The translations under genes were made by a program, and so were the position numbers. A DNA stretch of 64,000 bases from Verrucomicrobiaceae bacterium. Its GTDB lineage: Bacteria; Verrucomicrobiota; Verrucomicrobiia; Verrucomicrobiales; Verrucomicrobiaceae. Location: assembly GCA_027486585.1 (NCBI GenBank), contig JAIXOU010000106.1:62001-126000 (forward strand). Reading direction: 5' to 3'. The notes below the pieces were generated by a model. That model was not told where the DNA came from. It saw nothing but the letters and a program-made list of their open reading frames with translations, and did no database searches. Of the stretch, positions 60,748 to 64,000 are shown in pieces (position 1 is the stretch's first letter; every line of letters starts with the position of its first letter).

Positions 60748-61638
60748 ATGTCAGCACCCATTCCCGTCATTCTTAATCCCGCTGCAAAGAGCACACAGGC
60801 GGCTGCCCGCGAAAAGGTCATTCGCGCTCTTTCTCCAGCCCCCGAACTCATTCTCACATCGGCTCCCGGTGAGGCTACTGAGATCGCTGCGAAGCTAGCA
60901 AAAGAAGGCCATCCGTTGGTTGTCGCAGCTGGTGGAGACGGCACTATGAATGAGGTTTTGCAGGGCATTTGTCAGGTGAATGCCAATCGATCAGCTGGAG
61001 AAAAGCATACAGCACTGGGCGTACTGCCAGTGGGCACGATGAATGTTTTTTCTCTCGAAATGGGGCTGCCAGCCTCAGACATCGCCAACTGCTGGCAGAA
61101 GATCTCTAGCGGAAGATTAAAGGAGATCGATCTTTGGCTGGCCAATCAGCAATATTTTGTGCAGCTGGCGGGTGTGGGTTTTGATGCCGAAGTCATTCAG
61201 GAGACGCCTTGGGAACGAAAAAAGAAATTTGGACCTCTCAGCTACGTGATGTCTGCCGTTCAAGTGCTGATGAGAACGCCGCCTGCAGTTCGTTTGCAGA
61301 TTGCCGGCCGTCCAGACATGCATGGCTCAGTTGTGCTGATCGGTGCGGGCAAACATTACGGTGGTCCCGTGCCCGTGTTTCCAAAGTCGAACAATCAGGA
61401 CGGCCTGCTGGATGTGATCATTTTCAAGGGACTCGGCGGCTGGGAATTTGCTCAAATGGTCCGCGCCATTTTGGAGCGTGGCTATGACTCAGCTCTGGAC
61501 ATCGATTACCTGCAGGTTCGTGATTTCACTGTCATTGCTGCCCCAGACGCACCCTTTGAAGTGGATGGTGAGTTAGCCACAGGAGTTACTCCCGTGCACT
61601 TTCGCGCCGCTGACTTTAAAATTCAGATTGCTGTCTGA
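60748..61638 (+). CDS. Diacylglycerol/lipid kinase (YegS/BmrU-like)
   Basis: Cytoplasmic lipid kinase of 296 residues. The catalytic signature is VVAAGGDGTMNEVLQGICQV near residue 57; the conserved NxSxG-like block is TALGVLPVGTMNVFSLEMGL, and VLIGAGKHYGGPVPVFPKSN appears in the C-terminal domain. I start at ATG 60748 (MSAPIPVILNPAAKSTQAAA), the normal N-terminus of the family; the longer frame from 60676 adds unlikely residues. It phosphorylates diacylglycerol, phosphatidylglycerol or a sphingoid-type lipid. Confidence 0.9.
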   Translation: MSAPIPVILNPAAKSTQAAAREKVIRALSPAPELILTSAPGEATEIAAKLAKEGHPLVVAAGGDGTMNEVLQGICQVNANRSAGEKHTALGVLPVGTMNVFSLEMGLPASDIANCWQKISSGRLKEIDLWLANQQYFVQLAGVGFDAEVIQETPWERKKKFGPLSYVMSAVQVLMRTPPAVRLQIAGRPDMHGSVVLIGAGKHYGGPVPVFPKSNNQDGLLDVIIFKGLGGWEFAQMVRAILERGYDSALDIDYLQVRDFTVIAAPDAPFEVDGELATGVTPVHFRAADFKIQIAV

Positions 61639-61678
61639 CCGCCCGACTGACTTTTGCTCGAAGAGTCAGTTGACTTAA

Positions 61679-62941
61679 TCAAGCGCGGCGGCGTGGGCCG
61701 GAACTGCGTTTGCTGGCAGGGCGTTTGCCTTCACCGCGTGGAGCACTGCTGCGGGGTCCAGAGCGGGACGGGGCTGCATCACGTGATGAGGAACGAGATT
61801 TTTCAAAGCTACGACCACGGCTAGGTGGGCGTCCACCCTCATCACCACGGTCCTCGCGGACTGGGCGCGTGCGGCCTTCTGGGCGGCCACGCCCTGCTGG
61901 TCCTTTGGATTCTCCAGAGCGATCGCGTGTAAAAGTGATGCCTGCACGAGCTGGACGATCCGTCGTTGTGGGACGCTCCTTGCCTTTGCCAAAGGGGCGA
62001 CCATCACGGGGTGCTCTGCCTTTGCTGGTTCTTTCCTTGCGTCCACTTGAGCGGCCTCGAACTTCTGGACGGACTTCAGGTTCTGGCACGTCTTCACGAG
62101 ATGTGCGGAACTTGCCTGTCGGACGTTTTTTACCAAAACTACGCTCTGGACGTTCAACGGGCTTCGCCGGGCGGATCACCTCGTCATCCTCGCCGGAGTC
62201 AGCACCGGCCACTTTCGGTTTGTCCAAACGTGGAGGACGACCAGTCGTTCCTTCCTTGGAGAAAAAGCGTTCGACTTCCGTGGAGGAGAGCTGCTTCCAG
62301 CCGCCGCGTTGCAACCCTTTGAGCTCCAACCAGCCAATGCGGACACGGACCAGACGCACGACTTCAAAGCCGAGCTGATAAAACATGAGACGGATCTGAC
62401 GCTTGAGGCCCTGCTTCAGGACGACATGGCAGCGGTATTCACTATCCATCCAGGCGCGCTCAGATTTGGCGTAACCTTCTTCAGTCAGCATGCCTTTCAC
62501 CAGTCGGGCCATGACAGCCTGATCCAGCGGCTTATCGACGATCACTTCGTATTCTTTTTCAGCGCCCTTGCTGGGGTGAATCAGATGGTGAGATAGATCT
62601 CCACGATTGGTCAGGAGTAGCAGGCCTTCACTATCCTTATCCAGACGGCCCACGTGATGCAGAGTTTGCAGTGGTTTGGGGAGCAGCGCATAGATCGTCA
62701 TGCGATCTTTTTCGTCGCTACGGCTACAGATGTAGCCACGTGGCTTATTTAAAGCAATCACGATGCCTGTTTCAGGCCTGGCAGGCTTACCATCGACAGT
62801 AACCTGATCTTCATCACCGACATTGGTGGCTAGATCCTTGATGAGCTTGCCATTGATGGCCACACGGCCCTCAAGAACGAGGAGCTCACTGCTACGGCGT
62901 GAACCCAGGCCACATTGGCTAAGAAATCGGTTGAGTCGCAC
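61679..62941 (-). CDS. RsuA/RluB-type pseudouridine synthase with a long Arg/Ser/Gly/Pro-rich tail
   Basis: Modifies a uridine in rRNA. An N-terminal S4 RNA-binding domain (RLNRFLSQCGLGSRRSSELL) leads into the catalytic core with GRLDKDSEGLLLLTNRGDLS (catalytic Asp101) and KQGLKRQIRLMFYQLGFEVV. The core ends near residue 240; a tail of about 180 residues rich in Arg, Ser, Gly, Pro, Lys and Glu (for example RSFGKKRPTGKFRTSREDVP) continues to the end at 420. Such tails are disordered and RNA-binding-like. The start codon is GTG. A stem-loop at 62951-62972 lies directly upstream. Confidence 0.9.
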   Translation of the reverse strand: MRLNRFLSQCGLGSRRSSELLVLEGRVAINGKLIKDLATNVGDEDQVTVDGKPARPETGIVIALNKPRGYICSRSDEKDRMTIYALLPKPLQTLHHVGRLDKDSEGLLLLTNRGDLSHHLIHPSKGAEKEYEVIVDKPLDQAVMARLVKGMLTEEGYAKSERAWMDSEYRCHVVLKQGLKRQIRLMFYQLGFEVVRLVRVRIGWLELKGLQRGGWKQLSSTEVERFFSKEGTTGRPPRLDKPKVAGADSGEDDEVIRPAKPVERPERSFGKKRPTGKFRTSREDVPEPEVRPEVRGRSSGRKERTSKGRAPRDGRPFGKGKERPTTTDRPARAGITFTRDRSGESKGPAGRGRPEGRTRPVREDRGDEGGRPPSRGRSFEKSRSSSRDAAPSRSGPRSSAPRGEGKRPASKRSSGPRRRA

Positions 62942-62950
62942 GGTCGGGGT

Positions 62951-62972
62951 TGAGCAGGATGGAGCCTGCTCA
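62951..62972. promoter_or_regulatory. Stem-loop between the small basic protein and pseudouridine synthase genes
   Basis: TGAGCAGG at 62951-62958 pairs with CCTGCTCA at 62965-62972 around a six-base loop, an 8-bp stem. In plus orientation it is followed by GTTTTT, which would make a terminator, but no plus-strand gene ends here. On the coding (minus) strand it lies ten bases before the GTG start of the pseudouridine synthase and no T-run follows, so it is more likely an mRNA element or an RNA-processing site. Confidence 0.4.
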
Positions 62973-62982
62973 GTTTTTCAGG

Positions 62983-63138
62983 TTACTCGGGCTTAGTCTT
63001 TGGCAGATTAGTCGGCAGGCGACCCTCTTTCCAGAGACCACGGGACTTGAGAAGCTTCACGCGTTCGCCACGCTTGAGGACGCTACGCTTGGTGCCGACT
63101 GAACCGCCGGAAGATTTGAGGCTGCGATGTTGTGACAT
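62983..63138 (-). CDS. Small basic protein (Chlamydiae/Verrucomicrobia family)
   Basis: A 51-residue basic protein recognised as the small basic protein conserved in Chlamydiae and Verrucomicrobia, possibly ribosome-associated. It begins MSQHRSLKSSGGSVGTKRSV, followed by LKRGERVKLLKSRGLWKEGR and ends LPTNLPKTKPE. The start is ATG 63138, stop TAA at 62983-62985. It precedes the pseudouridine synthase gene by 41 bases on the same strand, consistent with a translation or ribosome role. The RNA-modification neighbour supports, but does not prove, this. Confidence 0.85.
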   Translation of the reverse strand: MSQHRSLKSSGGSVGTKRSVLKRGERVKLLKSRGLWKEGRLPTNLPKTKPE

Positions 63139-63346
63139 AACTGAGTAAGGACTGAATTGCTAAAAATGGGGGGCGGAGACTAGCCGCAGCCCTCAGAAGC
63201 GCAACAAGTTTATTGGTTCTTAACGGCAGCAGACTCAAAGAAGCAGCTTATTTCGCCGCAAAGCCTCCTTTTTTCCAGATCTCTTCTTATAGAAATACAC
63301 GAAACTCTTGCACTTGGGGCTTCGTTAGGCTTTGGACAGAGACCGC

Positions 63347-64000
63347 ATGTGGGAGTTCCTATCAGATCATTGGCGCGATGGCGTGGAAATCATTATCCTC
63401 GCTGCGCTAGCCTATCATGGATATTTGTTCTTTAGGGCCACTCGCGGTGCGCGCATTTTGACAGGATTGCTGGTGCTGCTACTTAGCTTGGCCCTGATAT
63501 CCCAGCTTTTAGAGCTTGAGGTGATTAACTGGCTGCTGCAGCGCATCTCCGTTTTCCTGGCAGTGGCCCTGGTGGTTCTGTTCCAGCCAGAACTCCGCCG
63601 CGTGCTGGCAGAACTAGGCAGCCACCGAGTGTTTTCATTCAATCGCCCCGACCCAGAGTCTCTGGATGTGCTGATGGAAGCGATGCAGCAGCTCTCGGCC
63701 CGCCGCTGTGGTGCGTTGTTTGCTTTGAAGCGCGGGATTGATCTCCGGCAGTATGTGGAAACGGGTGTCGAGGTGGACGCGGCCATCAGTACCGAGTTAA
63801 TCACGACGATTTTTCATCCTAAAACCACCCTGCATGACGGCGGCGTGATCATGGATCAAGGGCGCATCATGGCGGCTGGCTGTGTCTTCCCCGTGAGTCA
63901 AAAAGAAGTACGAGATCGCGCCATCGGGCTACGCCACCGCGCCGGCATGGGCGTCACAGAGGAGACAGACGCCATCGCTCTCATTGTGAGTGAAGAAAGT
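63347..64000 (+). CDS. cdaA: Diadenylate cyclase CdaA, 5' part (runs off the right edge)
   Basis: Makes cyclic di-AMP from two ATP. Starts at ATG 63347 (MWEFLSDHWRDGVEIIILAA). Three transmembrane helices occupy the first 85 residues, then AVALVVLFQPELRRVLAELG, the characteristic CdaA coil, and the DAC domain. The catalytic motif reads HDGGVI where family members typically have DGA; the RHR motif (LRHRAGMGVTEETDAIALIV) is intact. 218 residues are encoded before the window ends; the C-terminus is outside. The 208 bases between it and the small basic protein hold nothing I recognise. Confidence 0.9.
   Translation, partial: MWEFLSDHWRDGVEIIILAALAYHGYLFFRATRGARILTGLLVLLLSLALISQLLELEVINWLLQRISVFLAVALVVLFQPELRRVLAELGSHRVFSFNRPDPESLDVLMEAMQQLSARRCGALFALKRGIDLRQYVETGVEVDAAISTELITTIFHPKTTLHDGGVIMDQGRIMAAGCVFPVSQKEVRDRAIGLRHRAGMGVTEETDAIALIVSEES

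Noticed and set aside
1-64000. tRNA, rRNA, CRISPR arrays, insertion sequences, prophage
   Set aside because: I looked in the non-coding gaps and for transposase or integrase-like proteins and found none. The gaps are mostly short and non-repetitive.

Overview
The window comes from a member of the Verrucomicrobiota, almost certainly the genus Prosthecobacter or a very close relative. The decisive evidence is the operon at about 51-54.8 kb: two genuine tubulins (BtubA and BtubB) followed by the kinesin-light-chain-like TPR protein Bklc, an arrangement known from Prosthecobacter. Supporting markers are the Verru_Chthon cassette (A-D) of pseudopilin-like proteins at 28.4-34.5 kb, the 51-residue small basic protein shared by Chlamydiae and Verrucomicrobia at 63.0 kb, an exosortase/PEP-CTERM pair, and LPS genes (lpxD, gmhA, heptose kinase) that imply a Gram-negative envelope. 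Coding density is high, I saw no tRNA, rRNA, IS element or CRISPR array, and non-ATG starts are common (GTG for aroG, btubB, bklc, rex and others).

Layout. 0-3.3 kb: potassium transporter Kup and a DAHP synthase. 3.35-26.0 kb: one long plus-strand surface-polysaccharide locus with heptose kinase, phosphoheptose isomerase, seven glycosyltransferase-type genes, two acyltransferases, a flippase, an O-antigen ligase/polymerase-like protein, an exosortase-EpsI fusion with a PEP-CTERM substrate, a PHP phosphoesterase, an unusual adenylate-forming-enzyme/aminotransferase fusion, a two-domain oxidoreductase and a heparinase II/III-like protein. It ends at a strong bidirectional terminator. 26.1-28.4 kb: a small coiled-coil-like protein and a sulfite reductase hemoprotein. 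28.4-34.5 kb: Verru_Chthon cassette, transcribed D-B-C-A on the minus strand. 34.7-42.9 kb: housekeeping and transport genes (xylulokinase, CoaB, PEGA lipoprotein, alkyltransferase-like protein, EamA transporter, beta-propeller protein, HAD phosphatase, Fur regulator).

42.9-48.3 kb: an RNA-repair locus. RtcR (sigma-54 activator) is divergent from a four-gene operon: unknown cysteine-cluster protein, RtcB RNA ligase, small membrane protein, RtcA cyclase. A near-consensus -24/-12 promoter lies inside a perfect palindrome in the divergent gap. 48.3-50.6 kb: an aldo/keto reductase and an unknown polytopic membrane protein divergent from the tubulins. 51.0-54.8 kb: btubA-btubB-bklc plus a fourth, overlapping 87-codon gene of unknown function. 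54.8-64 kb: Rex with candidate operator palindromes at its start codon, a GNAT acetyltransferase, an FAD oxidoreductase, LpxD, a desaturase, a lipid kinase, an RsuA/RluB-type pseudouridine synthase with a very long basic tail, the small basic protein, and the 5' part of a CdaA diadenylate cyclase running off the right edge.

The points most worth following up are the fourth gene of the tubulin operon, the two accessory genes in the rtc operon with its sigma-54 promoter, the adenylate-forming/aminotransferase fusion in the polysaccharide locus, and the Verru_Chthon cassette, whose function is unknown. All identifications were made by reading the sequence. No database search was run.
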